Origin: Sporodiniella umbellata
Lineage: Eukaryota; Mucoromycota; Mucoromycetes; Mucorales; Rhizopodaceae
Direction: 5' to 3'
NCBI GenBank assembly: GCA_025677835.1
Contig: JAIXMR010000146.1
Coordinates: 1-46,651 of the forward strand
DNA: 46,651 bases
Positions 1-11,216 of this stretch are shown here, in pieces (position 1 is the first letter of the stretch; each line of letters begins with the position of its first letter). A program made the translations under genes and the position numbers. The notes beneath the pieces were generated by a model. The model was not told the origin of the DNA. It did no database searches and was given only the letters and a program-made list of their open reading frames with translations.

Positions 1-27
1 TCCGAGTTTACTTTTACATTTCTTTAC

Positions 28-64
<37 letters not shown>

Positions 65-2798
65 ACTCTCATTGGGCTGTGATAAACTTGAACACAACTG
101 TTTGATATCATGATTCAATCTAAGGATTCTTTTTTTTTGGCCACTGTTAAGGAAATTATGGCTGAAAAAAAGCTTGCCTAGTTTCATTTCGCATGTTTCT
201 ACAACGTAGTTTCCAGAAGTTGACGTCTAATTTCGATAGATGGTTAATGTCAAAAGAATGGAATCTGGGACAAAACAATTTACCTCGCTGGTTAGTAGAA
301 AAGTGTTTTTGCCAGGAACTAAATCCGTACTATGAATTGTGAATGTGATTTGTTCTGGATCGTTTCCAACCAGTCTTAATGATATAGTATCATAATGAAT
401 TTTCTAAATATGTATATATATATATATATATATAAGATTAGTTATAGATCAGTAACTACCAAAGATTACCTTGGGAAGATGGTTATCAATACAGATCTCC
501 ACACTGGTGGTATCTACAACAGTTGGGTTGTCAATAACACATGAGACATGAATAGAAAATATAGGTGAGAAGGGCCTTTTGATCTCTTTATCGAGTTTTC
601 CAACATGGCTGATAAGTTCATCGGTGTAAAAGCCGGACTCTTCCGTAGAAAGATAAGATGTGTTTCTTAGTAAGGCTAAGAGCGATTCTACATATTGGCT
701 ATTCTTTCCTAAGCGTTTTTGAGAGTCAGCACACTTAATAAGTAAGCTGTTTTCGATTGAACTCCAGTCGTGCTCTCCATATTTCCAAATTATTGACTCA
801 TATATCCTGACAGCTTCTTCATATTTTCCACGGATACTAAAAGTAAAGCGTCTTGAGTTCTTTAGACTACTCAATTTTCTTAAAATAGCAACCTACTACT
901 TTAAAGCTGCTATATCGCCATGAACGTTTAGTGCAGCTCTTGATCTAAGACTAGCGTCATAACTTTTAGAAGCTCTGGTACTCAAGCCCTATTTTTTTTT
1001 TAAAAAAAAAAAAAAAAAAAGGAAAAAGACCGTAAGCCTATGTTTTTAGCACGATTCGTAGACCAAACGGCCTAGCTAGTTTAATACTTGCCATGTATGT
1101 TTTATCAAAGGCTTCTACTGACTGCATAGCTTCAATAAGTTTTGTATTAGTGATGTTCTTTCCGGCCTGTTCCTCATTCACATCCTTGGTTGAATCGTAG
1201 TTGATATAGATGGAGAAAGGGTCTGTCATAGGGAGGTGTTTGCATTTGATACCAATTTTGTCAAGCTAGTTTTGATACAAAAGTCAATCCAAGCAGCCAC
1301 ACATATAAAAAAAAAAAAAAGGAAATTTGTTTTAACCTGTTTTCTAGCCGTTAATAGTAGGTCTGCTTTGACGGCATTGTAAGGAACAGCAAGCTGAGGT
1401 TGTTGAGCTATGACCTGCTCAGACAATAGTTCACATTCGTTAACAACGTTCATACAAGCCGAAAACACCCAAGATTCAACAAAGTTAATAGGTATGTTCT
1501 CCTCATTTTCTCGAATGGAGGGAATAAAATTGGTGATAAACAGTTGAGCGCGCAAGGTGACATCGATAACTCGGTGCATTCTCAAGAGCATACGACACTG
1601 TCTCGCGAAGAGATAACAGCGAAAGTCAAAGACGGATATCATGTTTTTGGTGATCATCTCTCTATAGTTCTTTCGTTTGAAATCCAAAATGTTTCCTCCA
1701 TCGTCCCCTGGATCCGTACCACCAAAATGACCAAACCAAGCAAGTGCTTTGTCTATAATTGACTTTTCAAGTCAACAACACAAGAAAAAAAAAAAAAACA
1801 TCAGGGCCTACCTTTCAATACTTGAAAAAAAGAAGCTTCTAGCTCATCGTATTGAATCAGTGCATCTTCATAGAGTGTCATGATCTCAAACGCTTGGGCC
1901 AACCCTTCTTTTAAAATAAAAAAAGTACAATAGTTCCATCCCGGCATATGTCGCTGCATATCTAAGCGTCGAGTGTCTTCTTGTATCTGAAGTACTTGCA
2001 TATCAAAGCTGGAAATAATACACTCTTTCATTTTTTCTATAAAGGTTGTCCATAATCCAGACTGAGGTCCCTCAGGATCTTTTTTTCGAATGAAAACGCA
2101 TCTGTGAACATAGTAAAGGATAGGTCAGAAACACATTTATACAGATATACGAATAGATTCGTATGCATATTTACCTATCTTGTTTGGGTGGGTTGAAGTC
2201 TGTACGAACCTTATCAAATACAGAGGATTTTAAACCGAGATAATTGTTGGTACGTTTGGTATCTGCTTCCGCCACATAAACAATCAGCCATTCTTGATTT
2301 TTTTTTGACTGAATAAGTTCAAGCCAATCTTTGATACTTTTCCGAATACGCGTTTTATAAGTTTCGTTATCCTAGTCCATATTTCTCTATCAGTCTGTGT
2401 TGATCTTCTCTCTCTCTCTCTCTCCCCCTCCTCCTCCCCTTTTTATAAAAAAAAAAAAAAAAAAAAAAGAAAAGCAAAAATATACCTCACAAGTAACAAA
2501 ATATAAATTTAAATAGACTGTTTGTGTATTGCTCAATAAAGGAATGGGCGAAGCATCCGGAGTGAAACGTCTTAGGTCTACCTCTAAAGTAGGAATGAGA
2601 CATTCAGCTCGTTTACTGGAAGGCTGCCATTTTAAATTGCGAAGAGGAAGTCGGGCTGAAAGGTCATCTGCTACAAAAGGCCATACTTCATATTCATCAC
2701 AGTCTATATACATGTGCATGCACAATAAAAACGCTTTAATAAACCGTACTTTATTTCAGAATAAGGTTACATGTTACTGTCAGCTTTTGTCCACTCAT
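1..2798 (-). CDS. TRS130: TRAPP complex subunit TRAPPC10/Trs130 (partial, C-terminus off the left edge)
   Basis: This is a large subunit of the TRAPPII vesicle-tethering complex, which acts with Rab11/Ypt31-type GTPases at the late Golgi. Exon 1 (2798-2771, starting MSGQKLTVT) joins exon 2 at 2703 to give VTYCDEYEVWPFVADDL, the typical TRAPPC10 N-terminus. Exon 3 (2371-2175) carries the family signature EWLIVYVAEADTKRTNNYLG. Exon 4 (2101-1812) contains MPGWNYCTFFILKEGLAQAF, and exon 5 (1752-1337) DKALAWFGHFGG. Later exons (1265 onward and 874-472) lead to a beta-rich C-terminal part with DPEQITFTIHSTDLVPGKNT near 340-275. A further exon begins after an AATTAG acceptor near 216 and is still open at base 1. 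All checked introns are GT-AG and phase-compatible. The last join before 1052 (a GTGCTA donor) is less certain. The start lies only 88 bp from the stop of the upstream cullin gene on the same strand. Confidence 0.85.
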
Positions 2799-2886
2799 GA
2801 GTTTATAATATTTAAAAAAAAAAAAAAAAAATAGGATATTTAACTTTTTACTGGGTTTTTTTTCACATACACACTTTTTTTTTTTT

Positions 2887-4075
2887 TTAATTTTGATAGA
2901 CGTAAACGTCTTTATTGTTAGGGTCTCTAGCGATGTAATCTCTTTCGATGAGTGATTGTATTTTCCGTTTGAATTCGACAATCTAAAGAAAAAGATATAA
3001 GTAAAGTATCAAAAAAAAAAAAAAAAGGAGTTGATTTACGTCCAAAGGGAATTTCAACTGTTTCACTATTTCCGAAAACAGATCCTCTTGAGGTAACGTT
3101 TTACTAGATTTCATGATACGAACAATGGCTGCTTCAAGCTGATGTTGTCTGTTGATGGTGACTTTAGATTCGATTTGTTTCTTTTCTTCTATGGCTTGTT
3201 CCTGAAGTACTGGGGGAACTTTGATCCGGGCTCCGGGCTGATTGAATTCGGTATTGAACTGATAAAGGTCAGAATCAGCAATGCTATGAGTCCGTGTACG
3301 TTTGGCAAGAACAGGACACTCTTTACTCGATAGCGACTGGATCACACGGGCCAATTCTTTTTTATCAAGCGAGGTGGCTGCTGCAATCTCACCCACACTA
3401 CGGACCGGCTTGTTGGGTTGATTGAACTGGAGCAACACAATGGCCTGTACCAGGCTCACGGTAAGTTCTTTTGGGGTGCGTCGGAAGTGAGTGGTCAAGA
3501 CACAGGAAGAAAGCGAGTTTTGCCAACTTAGTTTGCGACCTTTGATGGTGGTAGAATAAAACTGACTGAAGGCTTCCTGTGTATTTGTCATCTATCAGGT
3601 CAAAGAAAGTAGACTTGTTTAGATAGGGCAATACCCAAAATAGGTTATTTACTTCTGGAGGAAGAATCAGAGCAGTAGAGGAATACTCTGGCCAGACTGC
3701 CTGTGTGATCACTTTGACATAGATTGGATACTCGTTTTGTTTTCTAAAGGATTGGTTGAGTTCCGATGAGACTTGGATATCTTTCAACATGATTTCAAAA
3801 TTCTTGGTAAATTCATGTCCACATTGAGTCTTGAGTTTCTCTATCACCTCACGCTCGGTATCCAAAGACATGCTACGGTCCAGTAAGAGACGTTTGGCCA
3901 GATATCTCTTGTGGTAAAGTTCAAATGCATCTTTACCTAAAAACAACCATAGATACATGTAAGCATACCTACGATGTATATGTATATTTCTATACCTTGA
4001 ATGTAGCGAAACAAGACAAGGGTATTGTCAATGGCGTTCAAGTTGTTTTCTTCAGAACCTGCCTTGGAAGATTTC

Positions 4076-4106
<31 letters not shown>

Positions 4107-5703
4107 TGTAAAACGTTGTTATTTGAGATCTATATCTATCCTTATTACTTTAAATGACACTTTCAGACGAGAATCCAAGAAACGAGCCATCATTTCTGCA
4201 GGTTTGTTGTTTCTTGTGTTGATAAAGGATTCAAAACTTTCTTTGAGGGTATGAGCAAAGAGTTCGTCATCACGAAAACAGGTGTGTAAAGTAGTATCCA
4301 ATTCACTTTTGAATTTCAAGAGAGAGTTGACCATGGTAGCATCGTTTTTAGGATTTTGAATGAGTTCTGTACCGTATGTCTAGAGAGTCACTCCCCCCAA
4401 AAAAAAAAAAAAAAGGGAAGGGCTTATTCAACATCTATTCTATCACTAAAAGGAAGAAAGGGGAGATTTACTTTAATATAGTCACCAAAGACATTTCTGA
4501 GCTGTTGTATCTTTTCATTGGACTCCAAAAGACAATAGAGCACCGAGAGTGCTTTGTGCATCTTTTGAAGCATCATTTCGGTAAAACCTTGGTGAAGGAT
4601 AGTATCTACTTTTTGAAAGACGAGTTCTTCAGATACGACGTTCAACAAGGGTTGCTTGGTCTGTGAATTCAAGAAGCGTAACATGCGTTCGCCAATTTCT
4701 TCGTTTTGACGTTGAAAGACATGATGAATATAATCCCACATGTTCATCTGTGTGATAGCCTTTTGAGCCTCGCGTTGATAATAGACAGTGGTCTGTTCGA
4801 GAAAGGCGGCTTCGAAATCAGAAGTGTAAAAGGAAAGTTCTTTTAGCATGTACAACACGTCCTTCACCAAGCGATCATCCACCTCTCTACCGTCTCGGTC
4901 TTGTTCGATTAAGCCTAGTACCTTGTTCACAATGCCCTTTCGAAACTCAAAAGACCCCATCACGGTTTCTCGAAAGATATCCATACCCAAGTGACTACAC
5001 ATCGAAAGGTTTAAGACCAAAAAAAAAAAAAAAAAAAGTGCCTATTTACATCAGAGAAGAATAAGGCGTGTGTGTTATCAGATAATATCGATCCAGTTCC
5101 ATAAAGATATTTCGAATCTTGGCCATTTGATGACAGAAAGTTTCCCATTGTGTATTTAAAGTACGGAGCAAGCTGTTATCCTGTAGGTTCAAAAGATGAT
5201 TTTTGATCTTCTTGGCCTGTTCCTCTATTTCTAATTTGAGATCTTTATAGAGTGTTTCTGCTTGTCCATAGCGACAGGTGTTTTCACAAAGCTTTAAAAA
5301 GAAAGTGTCAATACAATACCAATAAGCAATGGATTCAATAAAATTTACTCTTGCTCCGGTAGCATAGTTTGTATTTCCGTTTGCATTTGAAAAGACTGCA
5401 AGGATCATCAACTTGTGAGTTTGCCAGGATTCAACATAGAAAGAGATGGGTAGCTCTGTAGGTCTTTCGGCTAGGTTGGGAATCTAAATGTGTCAACAAC
5501 TGGGAGAATAGCATAGGGGGGGGGGAGTTTTTAAGTAATACATTTCAAGTTGGCAATGCTTATTTTGGGTACAAGATATTGTTTTCGAAACGTCCCTAAG
5601 CTATGCGGTGAATCTATTTGCATCGGTGTTGTCTTTCTGAACATGGCGTCAATGCTTAGTTGTGAGGCGTCTTCATGTTTACGCTTTTTGTTGGCTTTAG
5701 CCC

Positions 5704-5734
<31 letters not shown>

Positions 5735-5818
5735 TATAGAGTTGGTTTAGTTATGTTTTGATCCAGAGTTTGTATTTCATTTACTTTTCAAACTGTTGGT
5801 AATGGCTCTTGGCGGCAT
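2887..5818 (-). CDS. CUL4: Cullin, CUL4-type E3 ubiquitin ligase scaffold
   Basis: Cullins bridge an adaptor/substrate receptor and the RING protein of cullin-RING ubiquitin ligases. CUL4 works with DDB1 in DNA repair, replication licensing and chromatin control. About ten exons give roughly 720 aa. The start is ATG at 5818 (MPPRAITNSLK), followed by a basic stretch KKRKHED that looks like a nuclear signal. The CUL4 assignment rests on DYIKTYGTELIQNPKND, ESFINTRNNKPAEMMARFLD, IQGKDAFELYHKRYLAKRLL and LPPEMTNTQEAFSQFY, which align by eye with animal CUL4 better than CUL3 or CUL1. The neddylation region shows AAIVRIMKSSKTL, with the presumed acceptor lysine, and ends SLIERDYIARDPNNKDVYVY before a TAA at 2887-2889. 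An intron near 4078-4107 is largely an (AAT)n repeat. The join between the basic N-terminal exon and the one starting IPNLAERP (about 5485) is unresolved: one donor is out of phase and the other (GTACCC) is weak. Confidence 0.85.
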
Positions 5819-6004
5819 GTTGTAAGAGTAAATCAAAAAAAAAAAAAAAAAAAAAAAAAATATATTTTTTTTTTTTTTTTTTTTAATCCCGTCCAACTGA
5901 AATTAATGCAAAATTGAACAAGATTCCACTCCTATTTTTTTTTTTTTAAAAAAAAGAAAAGAAAAACGATAGTTTCTTCTCCCTTAAATAAACAAGTGAG
6001 TTAG

Positions 6005-6359
6005 ATGAGCGAGGTAGACAAGATGACCTATCGGCTTAAGCAATTAGGGTTTAAAGAGGTAGACAAGGAGTACAAGAACGACAGTAACGATTTTCTAGAA
6101 GCGAGGGTGGCATCAGATGCTGTGTTTCAGTCTCTGTAGTCAACCCAAGCGAGAACGAAAGATCAAGTTCAGAGCGAATACGGTGTACATGACCTATTCT
6201 CAAAAGAAATACGATCGTCGGTCAGATCCAGATGCGGTCTTTACACGACTGACGCCAAAAATGATGAGGGAAATACGACAGGAACTGAACAATTTCAAAT
6301 TGCACGAAATGGATGTACATGAATCGAGCAAGATAAATACTCAATTTTTTTTTATTTAA
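6005..6359 (+). CDS. Small Bni4-like protein with a PP1-binding (RVxF) motif
   Basis: ATG at 6005 opens a reading frame that stops at 6139, and a second frame continues from about 6131 to 6359. An intron of 61 nt (6070-6130, donor GTACAAG, acceptor TTTCAG) or 82 nt (6049-6130) restores a single frame. The first choice gives about 97 aa. The second exon begins LCSQPKRERKIKF, where RKIKF fits the RVxF docking motif for protein phosphatase 1. It continues with VYMTYSQKKYDRRSDPD, then LTPKMMREIRQELNNFK and EMDVHESS, ending NTQFFFI. From memory this resembles the conserved C-terminal end of yeast Bni4, which tethers PP1 (Glc7) at the bud neck, but Bni4 is far longer. The domain name is therefore tentative, although the coding nature of the second exon is clear. 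Confidence 0.5.
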
Positions 6360-6682
6360 AGAGAGAGATCATACATCTATTTATATATATATATATATGT
6401 ATATATAAACATAATAAACAAAGCATAGTATGTAACAGAAGGATAGGCGAGGGGTATAGTTGTGTGCGTTCTAGTAAAGTACAATGGTGATAATAATAAT
6501 AATAATAATTTTTCTGGAAGGGGAGTATATAACTATATATAAAAGGGTTTCTATATAAACAAAGAAAGGGTTGGGGAAAGAGAGGAAACTATGTGACTTT
6601 TTCTTTAAAAAAAAAAAAAAAGGAGAGAATATGTATAAGCACAACTTTTAAGTGAGAGTGAGGGTGTATAAGAATGGCTGGT

Positions 6683-6720
<38 letters not shown>

Positions 6721-6772
6721 GGGTGTTTTTTTTTTTTTTTTTTTTTGGGAGGGCAATGTTATTTACAGATGA
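6360..6772. other. Convergent 3' intergenic region with very long T-runs
   Basis: No gene is seen between the stop of the Bni4-like gene and the stop of the ankyrin gene, which converge. The segment holds (TA)n and (ATA)n tracts, several short A-runs, and a T-run of about 36 at 6684-6719 followed by another of about 22. Confidence 0.7.
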
Positions 6773-8160
6773 TTAAGAGAGACGACGTTGGATTCGAGAG
6801 ATCAAGGCTATAGAAAAGAGTGAGCAGGCAAGATTTAAGAGAAGGAGGGGGTGGATTTACCTTTGCATTTCCGTCTTCCAAAGTCAGAGTTGGGACAATC
6901 TTCTAATTTGAGGCCATGAAAGGTAATTGCTTGAAGGTCAGCGTCAGGAAGAGAAGCAAGGATTTGAAATGAAGACCAGAGACTGAGGGCAGAAGCGTAA
7001 TGAAGGCAAGTCCATCCGTCTTGATCCGGCTGATTGATATTGACGTGCTGGAGCAATATAGGAACGAGCTGCTCATGGCCGTGCATTAGAGCGATATGGA
7101 GCAAGTGTCTGTTCTGGGTGTCTTTGAGCTGGCGTACGGATTCAAAGAGAGAGAGCGATTCGAGTACTTCCTGTGTGTCACCGCGTACACAGGCATCGAT
7201 CAAGATCACCTGAGGATCAAAGTGAACCCTTTTCGGTGTCTGAAGCGGCGCAGGATGGGTGCGTAGGACGAGAGGCGTGGTGGTGGTGGTGGTCAAAGGG
7301 ACTTTGGGGCTATAGTGAGAGGTGTGGAGGATTTGGTTTTTCTTTTTCTGAAGCGCGGTCAGTGCGGGAGGAGGGGAGGGAGCGAGGAAGGGGGAGAGCT
7401 CGGGGGGAGGAGGGGAGGGAGAGCTCGGCGGAGACCAGTCAAGCGAATCGGAAGAATCAGACGAGGAAGAAAAGTGAAGGGGGGAAAGGGCGGGCAAGAG
7501 CAAGGGTGATGGATCCTCACAACGCAAGGTCTGTACGGCCTTTTTGAACAGAACGGATGGGGTGTGGGTGAGAGGAGGGGAGAGCAGATGGAGAAGCTCT
7601 GTTTGTACGGCGCAATCGACGGGCTGAAGCTGGCGGTGGTTTTTTATGGAGGGATCGGCCCCTAATTGGAGCATCAGTCGCACAAGGCGAGCCATGCCCC
7701 AAAAGGCGGCGAGATGAAGGGCGGTGTTGCCACCTTTTCCGAACTGGTGATTCAGGAACAGCTTACACTGAGAAGGTGTGGCGTGTCTTTTGAGAAGCAA
7801 GACGATCCAGTAAGCAAACGAGTCGTGCCGGTGCTGGAGTAAGCTGATCTCGAGTGCGTTCAAATCCGTCACCGACAGTTTGCCAAACTTATCTGCCAGT
7901 GAAGGATCGACGGTGGTCTTTGTTCTAGAATAAAGCAAAGGGTCGTTGGAGAGTCGTGAGCCTAGAATGACCTGAACCGCATGCTGGGCGTTGTTCTTGT
8001 CCTGGCACAATGCTTTGAAAGCGTCCCTTTCGTCGTTGTTGATAAATTGCTGGATCGCTTTCCACAGTCTGGCGTTAGAACAGTAACTGGCAGGAGTGCA
8101 CGGATTTTTTGAGGCGTGTTGATGTGTTCCCATCAGTGTTGTTTTGGGATAAAAAGTCAT
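6773..8160 (-). CDS. Ankyrin-repeat protein with RVxF motif, possible PP1 regulatory subunit
   Basis: A long first exon (8160-6861) and a short last exon (6807-6773) are joined by a 53-nt GT-AG intron, giving 444 aa and ending KCKALISRIQRRLSL. An ankyrin-type repeat is visible near residues 145-175 (GGNTALHLAAFWGMARLVRL, LGADPSIKN). A Ser/Pro-rich linker follows at about 225-275. Near residue 310 is KRVHFDPQVILIDACVRGDT, directly followed by more ankyrin repeats (HLLHIALMHGHEQLVPILLQ, then DGWTCLHYAS). An RVxF motif just before ankyrin repeats starting 'ACxxGD' is the arrangement of MYPT/PPP1R16-type PP1 regulatory subunits. PP1 binding is inferred from that layout. The basic, amphipathic C-terminus could contact membrane or phosphatase. 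The gene runs toward the Bni4-like gene, which also has a candidate PP1 motif. Confidence 0.75.
7221..7234 (-). other. RVxF-type PP1 docking motif (KRVHF) in the ankyrin protein
   Basis: Codons for K-R-V-H-F fit the [K/R]-x(0,1)-[V/I]-x-[F/W] consensus and lie immediately before the second ankyrin block, as in MYPT-family subunits. Confidence 0.5.
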
Positions 8161-8390
8161 TCTCTTTGTAAAACAAAAAGTTGAAAATCAAAGAAAATAA
8201 AAAATAAAATAAAAATTATTTTAAAGGGAAAAGAAATAAAAATAAAAATAAACAAAGCGTATTTTTATAAACTTCTGTGCGCATAGAAAATTTTCATCTC
8301 TAAAATAATAATAATAAATAAATAATAATAATAATAATAATAATAATAGTCTCATTCCGGAAGTTCCGTCTTTTATTGTTAAAATGTACG

Positions 8391-8460
8391 TGTGTAAATG
8401 TGTGTGTGTGTAAGTGTGTGTGTGTGTGTGTGTGTGTGTGTAAGTGTGTATGTGTTTTGT
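8391..8460. repeat. (TG)n-rich microsatellite
   Basis: Runs of TG alternate with TAAG interruptions. The reverse strand reads as His/Thr codons, so an open frame here is a repeat artefact. Confidence 0.9.
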
Positions 8461-8839
8461 AAATGTGTTTGTTTCACAGAACACCTGCTTTTTTTTTTTT
8501 TTTTTTTTATTTTATTTTTATTTTTTACTTTTTTTTAAAAAAAAAAAAAAAAAAAAACGCTTTCAACTATTCTCTTGCCTACAAGAACTAGGGAGGTTAA
8601 ACGATTAAGCGAGTGTGTTGCTTACTCTTTTTCAGTGAGTGATGGATTGGCTTGTATGACGGGATACACGACTGGTAAAAAAAAGAGGCTTCGATTGTCA
8701 CTCCAGACAGGCTGTCAAGATAGAATGCACGGGTCTATTATTAGAAACAGTCTTGTCTGTGCTCTCTTTTCTCTTTCTACACTTGTTGACAAGGCCATTT
8801 CGGTCTGTCTGTGCCATCAACGCTCTGGCAAGGGACGAT

Positions 8840-8847
8840 TGACGTCA
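8840..8847. promoter_or_regulatory. CRE-like palindrome TGACGTCA
   Basis: This is a perfect 8-bp ATF/CREB-type bZIP site, about 680 bp upstream of the ankyrin start and 1.15 kb upstream of the GATA-PHD start. Function is inferred from the motif alone. Confidence 0.35.
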
Positions 8848-10000
8848 TTTGGCTTGGAGAAAGTGCCTTGCCCGGACCTCGAAATAGAACGGCTCAAATG
8901 AGAAGACAGTCCCCCCGGGATCTTGCCGGATCTAGAAACGAAAAAGAAATCAAAGGTTGGTTAGCATCGAAAAATAGTACGTTGGATTCGTATTGGTTCA
9001 CAAAGCCAAGTGGGTTACATTTTGTGTACACCCAAAAAAAAAAAAAAAAAAAAAAAATAAAAAATAATAAATAAATAAAAAATGTAGAAGTGATGTTGAC
9101 TCTCCTTCTTTTTTATTCGCTCGTGTGGCTCTGCGTCATCTTCAACCTCTTAGGGGGAGGAGGACTCAAGTGGTGCAAACCCTTTCCAAAATTTTTTTTT
9201 TTTTTTTTTTTTTTTTGGCTCTTTGATGAAAGAACAATTGTTCTTTGCAAGACCCGTGCATTTCTTGTGAACCCCTTTTCTGTCATGTGTAAACAAAGTG
9301 CCACTCTTTTTTCGTTGGCGGAGAAAAGAGTTCACGCTTGATAAGAACTGTCCAAAGTCAACGGCTTGTTTTCTATTTCAGACAAGGTTCAACCCCGAAA
9401 CCTGACTCGACGGAATCGTCACGGGTGAAGTCAAAGAAACCTTAAAAGCTCCCTTTTTGGCTGAGAGTCATTGAACTAAGCGAGTTTCATCTCACGCCTT
9501 TTTTTTTCTTTTTTTTTTTTTTTTTTTCAAAAAAAAAAAAATACTCTTTCCATGTATTTTCGGAACTGTGCTTCCACCACATACTATACGGACGATCACA
9601 AGCCTTCGTACTACCCCCACCCTCTATCAGTGCACACCTTGACCCTCCATCGCCTTTCGACAGAGCCAGCGCAGTGATCAATGCACCCTCCATCCATACA
9701 CCTTAGACTCCGATCTGCCTTGAGTCCAGAACAGATCTTCTCACAACTACAGACACCCTTTCTTCTATCACGGCTTTTCAAGAGCGCGCGGCCTGCCAGA
9801 TTCAACGTCTACCCTGTTTGTAACACAAGCACATTCTTTTAGTCAACACACGTTGTTTCTTATTGGTCGGTTCTGTGCAAATGACGGGCTGGTAAAACTT
9901 GATTGGCATTTCCTTACACACCCACACACACACATACACATACACACACATACACACGCCTTTTTTTTTTTTTCATTTTTTTCATTTCTTTCAATCGGAC

Positions 10001-10978
10001 ATGTCGAATCTACAGCCCGTCGTTCTTTCACAACAAACGCTACTTTATACCCTTTTCGATAGAATGATAGACTCTACCGCAATGGTAGATCTGGCACCGA
10101 CACTGGATCTGATCTTGCTCTTACCTTCTACGCTTATTTCTGCCGATAGACCGCTGATGAAGGACGACGTATTTTTAGCACAGCCTTGGATCGATCACGA
10201 TGACACCGCTTCTCTCAGCAGCCATTCGTCGGCTGAACTCCTTTCGCTTTCCCCCACCCACTTTCTTCCTAACCATGAGCCTCTCTTTGACGGCATCGGA
10301 AATCCTTGGATGGAGATCGACAGCTTAGCCCCGCCCCCTGTCGATCCAATCAGCCAAAAAGAAAATGTCAAGCAGAGACAATGCTATCAACAGTCACTTT
10401 TCTCTACCCAATCCATCTTTCAACAGCTCACCGACGCTCAGATCGACTGGTGTCGCTACTGTGGCACGACTGAGGGTGTCAATTGGCGACCGGGCCCTTG
10501 GGGGAAAAGAACCCTTTGCAAGTAAGTGGGAAACGAAAGGCTTAGATCAACCCATGACTTTACTAGTAAACATGGTTGTGACTATAAAGGCTACGGTCTG
10601 GCCAGTCGACTGCCCAGACTGGACCTTTCAAAATTCTCGCATGAAAAATTACACGACAGGATTCGTCCCGTAGTTCAACTCTTCTGTACCCGTTGCCATT
10701 CACCCAAAGACACCCCAGAGGATCCCCTCGTCGCTTGCCAAGGGGGCTGCTCTCGCGCCTATCATCGCACATGCTCTCCTTCCAGAATACTTACTTCTTC
10801 CCTTTGGTATTGTCACTCTTCTTGTAAAGAAAATCGTCAGAGGAGTAGAGTGGGTAACGTTTTTTTTGGTTTTGTTTTTTTTTTGTTCTCTTCTAAATAC
10901 CTTGTAGCCGTTGACCTGCCTCGAAAATATACACCTTTGATGCATCGCTTGTCTTTAAACAACATTAAAAAAAACTAA
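10001..10978 (+). CDS. GATA-like zinc finger plus PHD finger nuclear protein
   Basis: Three exons (10001-10521, 10567-10853, 10908-10978) give about 292 aa. The ATG at 10001 is chosen because in-frame sequence upstream is CA-repeat and T-run leader. Residues 1-145 are acidic and Ser/Leu-rich and could activate transcription. Next comes a GATA-like finger: WCRYCGTTEGVNWRPGPWGK, then RTLCNKHGCDYKGYG built across intron 1. Its second half reads C-N-K-H-G-C instead of the usual C-N-A-C-G. A PHD finger follows (FCTRCHSPKDT, VACQGGCSRAYHRTC, WYCHSSCKEN) with the C4-H-C3 spacing. PHD fingers usually read histone H3 tails, so this looks like a chromatin-linked regulator. Intron 2 (10854-10907) is 54 nt with no in-frame stop, so retaining it would simply insert 18 residues. 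Confidence 0.85.
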
Positions 10979-11175
10979 ACCCCCCCCCATCGTCTTTTCT
11001 TCACAGCCCCAAAGACTCTAAATGACTCACATACTCTACCGCAGTACTTTACTTTCTTTTCTATATAAACCAAACCTTAATACACCATTTTCCTATTTTA
11101 AAACTTGACTTGAATTTTTATTAGAAACGCCTACACAAAAAAAAAAAAAAAGTCAAGCTTTGATTACTCTTAGTC

Positions 11176-11216
<41 letters not shown>

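Larger units (their letters stand above)
8161..10000. promoter_or_regulatory. 1.8 kb divergent intergenic region between the ankyrin and GATA-PHD genes
   Basis: This stretch separates two genes transcribed outward, so it should hold both promoters. It contains an (AAT)n repeat (about 8306-8347), a (TG)n-rich tract (about 8391-8460), many homopolymers and, just before the GATA-PHD start, a (CA)n tract and T-run. The part from 8570 to 9480 is less A/T-biased than the rest. Its open frames (for example 8575-8901 and 8811-9074) show no recognisable protein, and no tRNA, 5S, U-snRNA or SRP signature was found. An unannotated non-coding transcript or long 5' leader is possible. Confidence 0.6.

Noticed and set aside
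2887..5818. Cullin assigned to CUL3
   Set aside because: Blocks such as FINTRNNKPAEMMARFLD and LPPEMTNTQEAFSQFY fit CUL4 better than CUL3.
6117..6359. Frameshift in the Bni4-like gene
   Set aside because: A 61- or 82-nt GT-AG intron explains the frame change without an error.
8221..8484. 87-aa His/Thr-rich minus-strand frame
   Set aside because: Produced by the TG microsatellite and T-runs.
8575..9074. Two overlapping plus-strand frames (108 and 87 aa) in the ankyrin/GATA-PHD gap
   Set aside because: Neither resembles a protein family. One runs into a poly-lysine A-run and both lack a good start context. Kept only as a possible transcript region.
9371..9400. tRNA T-loop-like GGTTCAACCCC
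   Set aside because: No acceptor stem, D-loop or anticodon arm could be folded around it by eye.
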